Under the pieces are notes generated by a model. That model ran no database searches and had not been told where the DNA came from. It saw nothing but the letters and a program-made list of their open reading frames with translations. From Stichopus chloronotus (lineage: Eukaryota > Echinodermata > Holothuroidea > Aspidochirotida > Stichopodidae), in assembly GCA_021234535.1 (NCBI GenBank), contig CM037843.1, positions 1,318,021-1,382,020 on the forward strand: 64,000 bases of DNA, in the 5' to 3' direction. Made by a program: the position numbers and the translations under genes. Below, piece after piece: positions 22,194-35,700 of this stretch. Positions within the stretch are counted from its first letter, which is position 1. Each line of letters opens with the position of its first letter.

Positions 22194-24568
22194 CGAATCA
22201 TTGAAAAATTCCATAAGAAACCCTCTTTTCTTTACTGCATGTGTCCAACCTATCCATAATAGGTTGGTTTTTCATCTGCACTTAGAGACTTCTCTGACCC
22301 TGGAAAACCGTTGTAAATACTATGATCAAAATGACATTGATATATTGACAATATAAATTGGTGAGATCATTGAATTGTACTAGGGTGCACGCAAGCCTTG
22401 TAGCAGCAGTAGATAATAAATTGACTGAATAAATGGTCACCAAGTCTTGACAAATACACATAATGTGCTAAAATCATATCTTGACAAGACCTTTTCTGTA
22501 TGATAGAGCATGATGTGATATCCAGATATACAATAATAGTTAGGATATGTTCCTCTCAAGAGGGCATAACCATGTATGATGTCATGTGAGAAATGGCTGA
22601 AATCTGACTCAGTACAGAGAGGGTTTTGGATACTACCCTGCAGGTACAGGCAATGACATATGCCTAGCTTTATATATGTAATTGACTCGTAGAAATTGTA
22701 TGAGTTGACTAGAGTGATTCGTGCTAGGGCCTGTAGGCGGCGAAGCACATGTCATCAGTTACCAAGACACAAGGAATGCTGTAAATGACAAATGCCATAG
22801 TCCATTCCTTAGTCCATTTGTCAAAGGTAAACAGCATATGATATGATCACTGCTTGGCTACAACCGTGAATTACAACACAGTAAAATTGACAGTGTGGAT
22901 GTACGAAATTACGAAATGTGATAAAAATTCTATATTTTAACCTTTCACTGCAGCTTTAGGTTTCATGATTTTGAAAAAGTGAAGGGGACATTTTGGAGAT
23001 GTTCCCCTTTTGCACAAAAGCAAGGGGGGCATGTCCTCCCCCATGATCCACGTTCATGCTCCAGTTGGCTACGTCCCACCGTATGGTCACTGAATGTATG
23101 GTCACTGAATGTATGGTCACTATTCTCAAGCCATGGTAAACCTAACCCCCAACACTAATAGTCATGTTACTAGCCCTTCGACTATCTCCTTCAGTTGCCT
23201 TTGAATTAGGTGAGCATTTTTTGGCACAGACGCATGTCCATGCTCCTACAATATATCCCACAGCCACTTTACTGGTGTGTGGTCCTGGAATGTACAGAAG
23301 CCTATGAATAGTATGGAACACAAAATGTACAAAAAGAATTGAAGGTAGAACACTATTGCCACATAAGGAAATAAAACTACACAATGTGTTTTATTCTTAA
23401 CATCGCCACACGATTGTGAACAAACATTCTACTGTCAAATAATGACTGCCAGAACAGACAATTCAAAATGTCATTATGTAGCACACTAATACTGTCACAT
23501 AATGATTTGTTCTTTCCTATCTTGGTGTGTGGCAATATGTGCTGTCACATAAAGACTTCTTACTGCAGTAGTTGCAACTGCTGTTTCTCATGGTGTTGGC
23601 ACTCACCATTCAAAATGACAGCTGTATTCACAGTGACATAAATCTTTTTTATAAAACAAAGTACCACGTTAAACCATATTGTGCTGCCTCCATTTTATAT
23701 AGCCAACTGTAGGTACATTGCAGGTAAAATTATACTAATAGGAGGGTGCATGTACCAATGTGTTTACATCATAAGCAGGCTTAAGCCTTAAACAATTATA
23801 TCAGACTCGCGTATGTTAAGTAGCCATTTGACAGTAACAAGGCTCTGTGGGCAGTTTGTCTCAAACAGTCCTCTTATGCTGAGCTCACAGAAAGTGCAAT
23901 TGGTGTTATGTTTTATCACTACACATTGGAATTTTGCAACTGTTGCAGGTGAGGTCTCACATTATGCGAATTCATCGCAGGCATGCAGTATCACTTGCTC
24001 AGTTGAACCATTCATTTATACATTTATGTGTGTTGGTTTGTAGAGAGATGTGAGTTATTTCCACTGATACAGGCAAGCTTACTTTAATGTGAAGCACTTT
24101 TAAATAATGTTTTAATGAAGGCGCTGCATCAATTTAATAATAATAATAACGTGCTTTCCTGCTGACCAATAAATTACTAGCACTCCATGGGTTCATCGAC
24201 ATCACTAGTGGGTTCAATTGATGTTGTTGGGTCTTCCAAGTGGTTGTGTGCTTCAGCAGATCACCTTCAAAATCAACTCTTTCAGTTGAGGTAAACTGAT
24301 GAAATGTCCATTTCAACTGGTGTAGGTCAATGGCATTTGAACAAATCATCAAATTAAACTGGCAGAATAATTGGCACTGCATTGATTTGATTTTTATTGC
24401 TAGTCATGCACCTGCATGCCGCATCCTACACTGGGTGAGATGCTATTTATAATACCATAATAGCATAGCTACCATGAACTTCTTCATATTCCATCAATTC
24501 TAAATTTCAGTGCAATTTCAAATGTACTTGTTATAATGTTGAAGAGCTCCAACACCATAAAAAACCTG
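22194..24568. other. Intergenic DNA with short repeats, no gene recognised
   Basis: No supported coding region. Several loosely repeated phrases such as TGTCACATAATGA (about 23430-23550) are present, plus the small tandem repeat listed separately. Confidence 0.4.
23081..23122. repeat. 15-bp tandem repeat, 2.8 copies
   Basis: GTATGGTCACTGAAT occurs at 23081 and 23096, and its first part again at 23111. Confidence 0.8.
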
Positions 24569-24664
24569 ACTTACTGCAGTAGTTACTGGAGTAAATAGTA
24601 GTAGTAGTTACTCAAGTAGTTGCTGCAGCAGTTACTTTAAGTAGTTACTGCAGTAATTCACTAC
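24569..24664. repeat. Degenerate AGTAGTTACTGCAGT tandem repeat
   Basis: The phrase (C)AGTAGTTACTGCAG or close variants recurs four to five times and contains the palindrome CTGCAG, so the stretch is also partly self-complementary. Confidence 0.6.
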
Positions 24665-24930
24665 AGCCCTGAGATGAAAGTAGGTATTGCTACATAAGGG
24701 AAGAAACGAAGTCAATACGTGACAGTGTTATATGCTATATAGCAACATTTAAAATTATGTTCGTTTTACCAGTCATGATTTGACAGTAAAATATTCATGT
24801 TCATTACGTGGCAATGTTATGACTATCACATAAGGACATATGCAGTTTTATATAAGTCCTTATGTCAAAATGGTTTTTACCTTCATAAGGACATATGACG
24901 TTTGCACTCCGTTATGGCGTTCCATATATA

Positions 24931-25159
24931 AGTGCCATGCAAGCATAGGTTATCAATTTGTTGTAACAAATTTTGTTATTACTAGTTATTAATTTGCAAA
25001 AGCAATAACGAATTAGTGATCTGTTATTACAAATGACTAATTTGTTATTACAAATGACTTATTTGTTACTAGAAAGTATTAAGCCATTCTTACAAAGTAT
25101 TGTTCGTATAAATTATTACTTTGTAACGAAAAATTGATAATTTTTATTTGCATGGCACT
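24931..25159. mobile_element. MITE-like element, 229 bp, 12-bp inverted ends
   Basis: AGTGCCATGCAA (24931-24942) is matched by TTGCATGGCACT (25148-25159). The interior is very AT-rich and repeats TTTGTTATTACAAATGACT-like units, with no coding capacity. A target duplication is not clear, so the element class is open. Intergenic, 1.5 kb beyond the PARP1 stop codon. Confidence 0.5.
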
Positions 25160-26707
25160 AGAAGGCTTGTATTAAGCATAAACTGTTGGTAATGTTTACT
25201 TCTACTGATTGAAATTGAAAGGGAAGTGACAGTCTTTATTTGCAGGTTGTTGAAAGTGACATTTTATTTCCAGTGCTCTCTTTATGAAGACATGGCACTT
25301 CTGTTTGCAAAGAAACATCTGATGACAGTTTCATGATACTAAGAAACCTAAAGCTACTAACATTTGGCAAATATTGAAGTTAATTAAAGGATAATTTGAG
25401 GAACATAATGGCTTGGTTGCAGGAGGCGAGCTGATATAAGAAAAGGAAATATGGGACAAAATCAGACAGATCCAGGAAAAAAGCTACAATTACAATTGAA
25501 CACAATTTGCTAAATAAAGAAGAATGTCTGCAAGGCACTTTAAAACAGATGGACAGAGTCTCTCTGCATATTTCCTTAAAAATATTTACAGATAAGAGAG
25601 ACAGATATGTGTGACATAATGTTACTCTGGATTCACACAAATGCCAGTCATAGGTCAATATTAAACAATTCAATCATGTAACAATGTGAAGTATGAAATA
25701 TTGCTGCAGAGGTGGACTTTGCACTTTCATGGAGAGGAAGATAACGATGGAAGGGAAGGCCATGCAATGCGTTCCTTTAAGGGGGGGGGGAGGGTTGTCA
25801 CATCTCAATGCTAACCATTTATAACATCTGTATGAAAGAAAAAAGCCACAAACTGCTTTAGCACTTTTTCTCTTTAACATTTAGATGTGTTTTTCTCATG
25901 TGAAGGGTTAAGCTTCACATAAAGAGTGCACTAAAGCACTACTAGTAGCAGCCAAATGCAGTAGTCTCACAGAAGTATATCACTTTGGAATGAAAGGAGG
26001 ATGTGTGTCCTCTACCAGTGGCGCATATACTTCCCCCTATCACCCTCCCTCCCACTTCCTCTCTTTAGAAAGATTGCCTGATATCCAGCGTAGCATTTGA
26101 GAGAAATCTCTATGCCATGTGAAGTTATTCCATTCCTAGCAAGCTGAATACCCCTCCATCAATGCCCTAAGTTAACAAGGCTAGAAAAGTTAGTATTATA
26201 CAGCGAAGGTCATTGAGATATCTATCCTTTCTCTGGACATTCAGAGCACCATAGTACTAACAACGGAAGACACCAGTCAAACCTCATCATACATGGCTGC
26301 AATCAGAACATGAATGCAATACGTCACAGCGGTCTGTTCTGTGACACAGCTTAGAGTTGTCCAGTGTTTCATCTTGCAGCAAGTTCCAATCATGAGCTTT
26401 GCCTAAGAGTGAAAGCAAAACATTCACTAAGTCCTCCATTAATGTTGAAAAGATGCTAAACACATTTATACCGCCCAGAGGTAATGTGAGGTTGAAAGAA
26501 ATTGACAGAAAATAAAGAATTCTTGATCTAAAAATACCCCTTGTTCAATCATTATCAAGTATTACTTCTTGAATTAAGCAATACAGCATCCCCTGCCACA
26601 GATTTCAAAGACTAATAGATGAATGCTTCCTTGTTCAATCAGGAATTTCACTTGCTTCATCTTGATGGACCAAACTCATCTCCATGGTAACACCATCTCG
26701 GCAACTC
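25160..26707. other. Downstream flank of PARP1, probably including its 3' UTR
   Basis: No coding sequence recognised. On the minus strand the nearest AATAAA hexamers I see lie at about 25263-25268 and 25235-25240, which would give a 3' UTR of about 1.45 kb. This is a candidate only. Confidence 0.35.
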
Positions 26708-26792
26708 CTACCAGAGGCTTGTAGATTTGTACTTGAATTTCATTTTGATCAAATACTTCATCCTGATCTGGGAAACATCATACACGATAAAT
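26708..26792 (-). CDS. PARP1: PARP1 exon m (last coding exon)
   Basis: Completes the glutamate codon (GA|A), then [27 protein letters not shown] and a TAG stop. Acceptor AAACCAG. The C-terminus matches the conserved PARP1 end. Confidence 0.95.
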
Positions 26793-29700
26793 CTGGTTTG
26801 GAAAGTCATTAAGGAAAAAACAATAGCAAAATATCTATTCATTCAATATTCTTGAGACAAACTATGCATTGTAATACACATTAATAACAAAAACATGCTT
26901 CAGTAGTGGTGTTGGTCATCCAATGACATCATAACAAGTGCTTTTATGGAGACATTAGGACAGTAACAATTCCTATATAGAGAATGCTATGGTTCACTTC
27001 AGCTCATTTTCTCTCAAAGCTGAACATTTAACATTCTATAATTCTCTGCCAGAAGTGTCCTCTCATATTCATCACTGCATTCTGTATCAACGAAGATCTT
27101 TCCTGAGGAAAAGAAATGTCATGTTAGACCAGAGAAATACAGAAAGGCATGCAGAGACAACATACCAGCACCACAGGGAATCAAAATAGTTTAGAACGAC
27201 ACCAAAGAAGCACCAGGGTGAACAGAAGTGGGTTGAAACAACACTGATACCGACACAATGGTTCGATCAAATGGGTTAAAACATTCACACACCAACACCA
27301 TGGTGGAATGTGCTGAGATAATACTGATACAAACAATATGGTGAATCAAAATTGGTTAAAATACTCCGATAACAGGTTGCGGTGAATCAAAGGGAGCTAG
27401 ATTAATGTTGTTAGCACATGGTGAATCAAAAGTGGGTTAGAATATAACACCAGCACCATGGTGGATCAAAACTGGTTAAAACACTGCGATGCCAGCTTAC
27501 GGTGAATCAAAGGAAGTTAGCATTTGCAACATTTGTTTTGATATGGTGCTGCTATTGTGAATCCTCAGAAAGATTTAGGGAAAAATAGCATGGCTGACAG
27601 TATACCCACCAGTGGCCTTTTTATTTGCCCTTGCCACACTATAGTACAATGCACACATTTAGAAGCATTTAAAATTGTGATTCCACAGGGAACTTTTCTT
27701 TGACCTGCATGGTGCTGGCATAACTGCTTTTAGACCATTTTTCAAATTTCATTACAGCTCACAGTGCAATATTTTCACATAGAATGAGAAACCTTTGAGA
27801 TCTCAACTATAACTAATTGATTTTAAGACAACAGGATAATGGTGCCATAAAAGATTATCTTGTAACAGATGTTGTAACTTGTAAAGGATACTCATTATAG
27901 AGAAGGCTGGTGTTGGTAACATTAGTTCCTTCGCCAACTCCCAACTGTACTGTCACTCCATTAAGGTCAATATCTCCCGATGATGCTGGAGCAGTTCTTC
28001 CCATTCCTGAAAGGGACAAACAATATCAAGACATGTTCACATACTCCTGGAGCAGCTATAATCCTTTCTTTGAAGAATCAAGAATAAAATTAAGAGAGCA
28101 TATAATTTAAGAGAAAAGCAGACCTACCCATTTCTGAAAGACCAAACAAGCAATTGGAAAAGACAAGTCCAGAAAGTAAAAACGACATAAGTCTACACAT
28201 CAACGTTACACTCAATATTGAAGGGACGACAAAGCTCCTAGGAATGATCACCAATTCCTAGGATTTGGTTAATACAACAGCAAACTAACATTAACTGCCA
28301 TATACTTTACCGAATGTGCTGTGTTTCCCTGCAGGTAGTTTGGAGATCATCTGCGCCCCTGTCAGCTCGTACATCTCGCCGAGGGCGACCTCGCAGAGCA
28401 GCATCAAACCAGTGGGATTGCTGTAATTTGCATGGCAATAATTGGCACTTTTTGAAACCATGTCTGCAAAGTACACTCCTTTGCCAAACATGTAGCCTGT
28501 CTGAAAAGCCAAAAAAATTGAAAACTTTTTAAAAGGATGTATCCTCAGTACTGAAACCAAAGAGGGCATCAATAAAGCACAAAGAGTCATATGAGTTTCA
28601 ATGATCAAATATTAACATGCAACAAAATGGCACAACTATATCAAAGATAACATCCATCCATTAGAGCACTTAAATGACTTTATGTCTGGTGCCCTCAGCT
28701 ATTGACCATACTAGATCAGAAGTTTCAGAAAATAGAAAGTTTAGTCTGCTTTTGATAGAGTTAACATCCTTACACTCTTAAGATGGATGAGCTACATAGC
28801 AAAGTGGGTCTGCTAACAAGTCCCTAAATAAATATCAACTAATCTCACACAGTAATCTCATTTCAAAGTTACATGTATACTATCAAATGCCATCACCATG
28901 TTCAATACATGAACACAGCACAAGTCAAGTCTCCTTCAGTACAAAATTGTACTCTTGTTTCTATGTTTGGTCCCCGTTTTAAGCAACGCACTCTTTTAAT
29001 CAGTGACTGAAAACACTCATTTTACAGGGCCACAAACTTAGACTGTACATTTTGTTTATCGCTTTATCAAAATAACATAAGTTTTGCAAAGAACAAACCT
29101 TGTCACAGACCACACATGGATTAAAAAAACATGACATAAACAAACAAACCAACCAAACAATCTGAAAGTTAAATCAACTCACCACCGGAGCTTCCGGTGG
29201 TGCGATGCGCAGACCCTGCGAGAGGATACCAGCAAAGTTGGTGACTCTAGAGCCATGCCAGAGAAGGCGACGATTATGCAGTTTCTGGAATGGCTTGTAT
29301 CTTGATGCCTCACCAGCACGATCCAACTTGAAAACCTTAAGAATGGGGAAAGTTTGATAACAGTAAAGAGAAGGCAGACATGATGCAATTCTTGTAATTG
29401 CGATAAAATTCTTACAACTGAGCCAATAATGAGAAATATCTTGCTTTCATGCTGGAAGCAAACACTTGTGTTACTTGGAACAGCTGCAGATACAGCTGCA
29501 GATTGTGGAAGAGAGTTAAGAACAATTATTGCCTGGCATTACGGATCATATTGTGTTACATTAGCTCAATAAGCTATGTTGCAAATTATTTTACATTATG
29601 TTGCTGAAATGCAGAGTACATATGTACATTACAGTCTACAAAATAGTACAAGTTGTTCAGCTATTTGAAAGAGTAACTTCATGTTTAGAGACTTCCTTCA

Positions 29701-32700
29701 CATTTCTACAGTCACTAAGTCTTCATTTGACATCTTCATGGGTTTTATGGCAACCTTCATCCACCACCATGTTTTCAATGGTTTGCAACATTTTAGTATT
29801 GCTGCAAGTACCATCTTATTTTCAACTGATATTTTGGTAAGCTCACACATGGGAGAGCATTATGTTTTACATTATCTAATGTTAGTAGTACTATACTAAA
29901 AGTAATGTAATAAATAACTGACTGTAACCTTCCCCAGAACAATGAGTGAATCTCACCTAAGCATACTCCTAGCTATACTGGAACTATGTCAAAAGACAAC
30001 ACAAAATTTTCAAACCAGTTCAATGCTTGCCACAAAATCAGGACATATCAACCAAAATTTACTAATCAAATAACACAGAACAAACTACAAGAATCTGATA
30101 TATTGCTGAATTTGCATTAAAACTAGAGATATGATCTCCACATCAGAGTCTGATCTCAACTTCAAGGTCTGATCTACATCAAATGTAAAAGTACTCCCTG
30201 TCCATGATCTATCAGCAACACATAGGTGACCAATTTGATAAGTAGTTTCACCTCAACATATTACACACTTTAGAACACTCCTCCCAGCTCAACGATCAAT
30301 GAGCTAAGGACAGCAAAGCAATGATTTACAGTTGCTACTAATGGTCTCCAGTCTCAGTGATCACATGACAAAACATACAACCATTTTGAGAGGTAAATTG
30401 GTAATTCTTGTTTTCATGGTTAGCCTATTAAACTACTGGCACACTCAATGAGTGACTTAAGTCATACTGTTTGTTCACAGTATTCAGAGGAAAAAGTCAT
30501 AGATATTACCTCCTCTACATCCAGAGTGTAAGTATTGTGAGTTGCAGCGTGAGAGTTCTTCGTAAATTTGCAGATCATTTCAAACTCTGGAGATTTCTTA
30601 TCCACAACCTAAAAGGCAAAAAATAAGTACAGCAGTTGGTGGTGAATTGCTGTCTCTAATAGGTGTACCATGAATCTCACCAGATAATCGATAAAATTGG
30701 ATACCTGCAGACAATTATTGATTCTTATGAAAGAGGATCTACATCTAACAGTCGATCAGTTAGTGAACCAATGAGTAAATTAGAGTGTAGCCAGAGTAAA
30801 GTAAAATGTGTGATGGCCAAGGGTGAGGAACAAGAAAGACAATGTCAAATGTTGGTTTGTAAAGCTAGTGAAATGATTCAAATTCTACATTGCCAATGGA
30901 ACAACTTTCTTCATGAAAGATTCATATAACTCAATCTAGTCAGGAAAGACTTTGATCGGTAATGAATATTTATTGCTTAAAAGCTCAGCTCATGAGTCCA
31001 CAAGATTTAAAACAGAGAAACTACCCTGTTAATCTTAAATGGATGTCAGATATATTTTATTAGGGACTCTTTAAGGTGTTAATGGTGATGTACGATTGAG
31101 TCAGGAATAATCTCTTCACGGCTGGCGAGTAAAAAATAAATTCCGAGTCCAGGTTAAAACAGGTTTTGGTGATTAATCAGTTACTGTGATGTGATGTTTT
31201 TTTACTCATTGACACAAAATCTATTATGTGTTACCATGGTAATTTTTGATGCCAATGCAGTTCTTTAAATTAAGAACCTGCTTTAACTGGATAGGCTAAT
31301 TCTGATTCAGCCAATATTTTCATCTGAGGCAAATGAGTTGGGGCCTTGTGCAAGACTAGACAAAGAAAATGTGTGTAGGGTAAATTTCGCCAGGGAAGAT
31401 GACAAAACATTGCGAATGGGAAAGGTAAAAATTGGCAACACTAGTCAACAAGAAAACAGCAAAGTACACATCTTTGCATCAATAGCATGGAAAGCACAGA
31501 TCAGCAACATGATTATTCTGTTAAAATCAAAATTGACTGACATATCAAAAAATGAAAACAGACACTATGCAATGGAACATTTACCATCCATTAAATATTA
31601 CATCATGTTTAAATCAGGTAACAGCTCACTTTCTCAAGATCTGATATTAGCAATATCTTCTAAAGTCAGATATATCATGGGCATAATAATGAGGAGCTGA
31701 ATCTTATCTTAAAGAAAGACAGAGCATCTCATAACGGCACAAAAGTTAATGAAGGATCACTTCCTCCAGCCGTTTCTGTGAATAAATACACTGCTGATTG
31801 GAGGCATGATACAATCTATAAGAACAAATAATCACTGGTTACCCTCCAACAGTATTTTAGTCCTATCATGTGGTGACCAAGGTTGGCATATTTAGCGCCT
31901 TTTAGGAAATATGATGAAGTCCCATTAAACACATGAATTACACACAAGAAGGGGGAAATGGACATGTATTTATGTAAGACTACATGTAATGTCTTAATTT
32001 TTATCCAACGAATGGAAACCAACCATCTTTTCTCCCTCTCCTTGACATTCTCACCTCCAGATGGCATTTCAGGTTCTCATAATGAACATCCAATGGATCC
32101 TTACTGCCATCTCCAACGTCAGACTTCAACAAGCTGTAAGCGATCTCGATCTCCAAGAGATTGTCCAGCATTTCAGTCTTACTCTAATTTGGAGGAAGTA
32201 AAAGAAGCAAGTACACTGACTGTGATGCAATGGCAACCACCCTTTGGTAATATGTAAGGCTGACTTTGTAGCATACCACGTGCATAAACCCTCTGGAATT
32301 AACTTCATTTACTGTAGGTTGCAGTCTAATTATCCTTTGATACTATCGAGACAGGAAGGTTAAACAAGTGGAAATAAGTGATATTACACAAACAACACAT
32401 GAGAGTTCAACCTGACTCATACTTCTCAAAAGCAAATGTTTACAAGTGTCACACATATGCAGGCATGCCAGCAACCAAGAGGCACAAACACTTCACATAT
32501 AGTTCCACTTCACATACAGTTCCCCTTCAAATTTCCCCACAATGTGGTAGCAACATGTTTTTTCTTTACTGTGAAGAATACCAGAGATTGATCATACCTA
32601 ATTATCAATAATTGTTTCTGCTAACTTCATTTCCTCAACAAATAAACATTAATCAATCACTATTAGAAGAAAGCAAACAGTGAGAATTGTAGAAGAGTGG

Positions 32701-35700
32701 GACCTGTGAGACGATACTCTACGATTGGATGCCAGAATGATCAGCACATGTCAGCAACATGGACAGAGCAGATTAAACGATGACGTGGCTCGACGCAAAC
32801 TTTGATTGAGGACTAAAAATGTAATTTAGTTTCAGACACTGGGAGCAGAGGATGATCATGAAGATAAATCTTGTAAACTCAGTCAAGGAATATTGTAATA
32901 TAAACTGTAATCTTTGCAGAATGTGTACTTCTGGTTCAAGATTGCATAGAACAGGATGAAAAATCTCCTCCCAACCATATCAGAATTTTTGTTATTTTCC
33001 AAATGCATAACATATCCTCAAGTACTTTGAATAAAGCAACCGGTGATTTCAGGCAGACGGCCATTATTTGCATGCTCAAGCAGATGTACCTGCTGGTAAA
33101 TTTCTGCTGCAACTCTGAGATAAAAGTAGTACCTTGATAAGATCCAATTTGTTCAGGAGTGGGATTGATCTCAGGCCAAAGTTGTGAGGAATAAGAGTAT
33201 AAAACCTGTTAGAGGCATCAAGAATCTGTGTATCATTACCACCATCCTTGATCAGCTAAAACAAAAGAATAGAGCAAAATAAAAACAAAGAGTAAACCAT
33301 GACATTAAACATATGAAAAAGAGGATTTTTTTAGTAGATTTTCAAGATTTTCCTCTTGTAGTTATTTTTTAATAAAATCATTTCAGCACACACAAACCAT
33401 ACATCAATGTTAACTACATTGATTCTTTCCAAGTGTCTTTTGGGACCATTACACCAGATGCTGGTGCAGACATACTCAAGGCAATGACCACACTGAGGTG
33501 AATATTCTCCTGATGACCAATCAGAAGTTGTTTGCTTAGTAGCATTAATAAATGAAATATTATTTTCACAAAAAGCTATGTGAATTTAACTTGATAGAAG
33601 AAATAAATTCCTATCTTTTGTACCTGTTGCAGTTCCGTCAACACAGCGTAGGCCTTTTCCACCTGTTTCTTGGACAGTTTGCCGAGAGGCATTTTCTCCA
33701 TGTCAATCTTGGAGAAAAGAAAATTGTAACGAAAGATAGATAAAGAATGAAATTAGAAAAAAAAAAAATGGCAGCGAAAGAGTGTTAGGATTATGCACAA
33801 TTTGAATGACTGCCTACATAAGAATGCTGCAATTATGAAATGCTGTTTAATCAAAGTATTAAGTGCAACAATACTATTTGTGCCAAAATTATATATTTTG
33901 GAGACAGCCTATATTAATGAATGCTAGTGAGACACTGATGTACAATTATTAACATCTTATGTTGCAGACTTTTCAAAAGCTGGAGAAATAGACAATAGAG
34001 AAATATCCATTCAGGGTTACAGCAAATTGAGAATTGTTTAGCACAATTAGTTTCCAACTTTAGTCCTTAAAAAAGTGAAAACATCATATCATTCACCAGT
34101 TTTTCAGGAGTAATTCAAGAGAGTAAATAATTCCACAACTATTTAAGAAATGTTGCAAAAATGTTGAATTTGGAAATGAACTTCTCATGGCTGGCATGAT
34201 ATGCTCACACTTCTTGCCCAATAGACTTTCTAACACTATCCATACACACGAAGGATGTGGCCATGTAATTGACTTTGATTCCTGTGGCTTGTGACATAGT
34301 CGATGACCAGCTTTTATGCACAGTGAGAAACCTGATTATCCTACATAACTAGTAATTAGACACTCATGAGGATCCCATGCGGCTACCATGAAATAAATCG
34401 GTAATTGGTAAAATCAAGATTAAAACATGAAAAGAGGGATTAAACATTAAAGGGCCTTATTACAGATCACAGTCAATTCCATAATAATGGCCACACACAT
34501 CATATACACAGATAGTGTTATAAACTCTGTTGGGTGGGAAGTTTTGAGCATATAGTGTTGGCCATGAGAAGGTCATTGCATAATTCTAAGAACATTTATG
34601 AAGATGGCTTGAAATGGCTTAAATAAAATCATAAGGCATGTTTCTGCCCTGGAATTCCCCTTCATTATGCACTGAAATAAAACTGCTACCAATCACTGAC
34701 TAGAAATTGAAAAGAAAACCAGCCACAAAATTCAACCTCAAATTCCATCATGGTTTTTTTCAGCTGTTCGATGTCAAATATCAACTTTATCAGATCCTGT
34801 ACTGGTTTGGCCAACTTGGACTTGGATCCCGAATCTTTCTGCGCTTTCATAAGCTGCTCCTCTTCCTTTAAATACAATAGACAGAGAAATACTGAATATT
34901 CATAGAAATTCTGAGGTACATCAGCAAGTTTGTACACAAATGATACTTTTTTTATGTCACTAACGACAAGAAAATGCAGCTCCGTGACATTAACGTTCGA
35001 GCAACAGTTAGGAAATGCATTTCCATAAGTTTAGTAGAGTTACAAATGTATTACTTTTGTCACTTCTAAGTTGGAAAAACTGTTGAGTTGGCTTGTCAAA
35101 TACAAAATATCATCATACAAACATCACTGCATTCCAGTCCACCAAGGCTATCACCATTTTTTTTTTAATGTTCAATAAGGCAATGGGTCTACACAAATGA
35201 CAACAGGTCATAGGTCATATCCACTTGCAACGCTCTGATGCAAGTTCATGCTGAGTATTCTATTGACCAAATACAGATTTTAACATAAGTTCTAATTCAA
35301 AAAGGACGAGTTTTGCTTAAGTAATCAGTTTTACATTGTACAGTAAAACCTAGTTTAACAGCATAGGTCTTTGTCAGACAGGCTTTCTTCTCAATGTGAT
35401 TTTTTTTTGATTGATCAAGACAGACATTCAAATTTTCATCCACTGTTGATCTGTTGACCTTAAAATGACCTTTGAACCCCACCGAAAGGCCACAAAAAGC
35501 ATCCTCTTCGAAAAGGATATTCATTAGACCAAACATACTATGTAAAATATTTTTTTCATAGTTTACACAATTTTCAGATTTCAAGCATCTGCGACAATAG
35601 AAATCATTATCCCTGCAAAAATTTTCAAAGACTAAACTCAACATGAACAATAACTTTTCAGTCACCATAACACCAGGGTTTAAATGGCAATGACTTTTGT

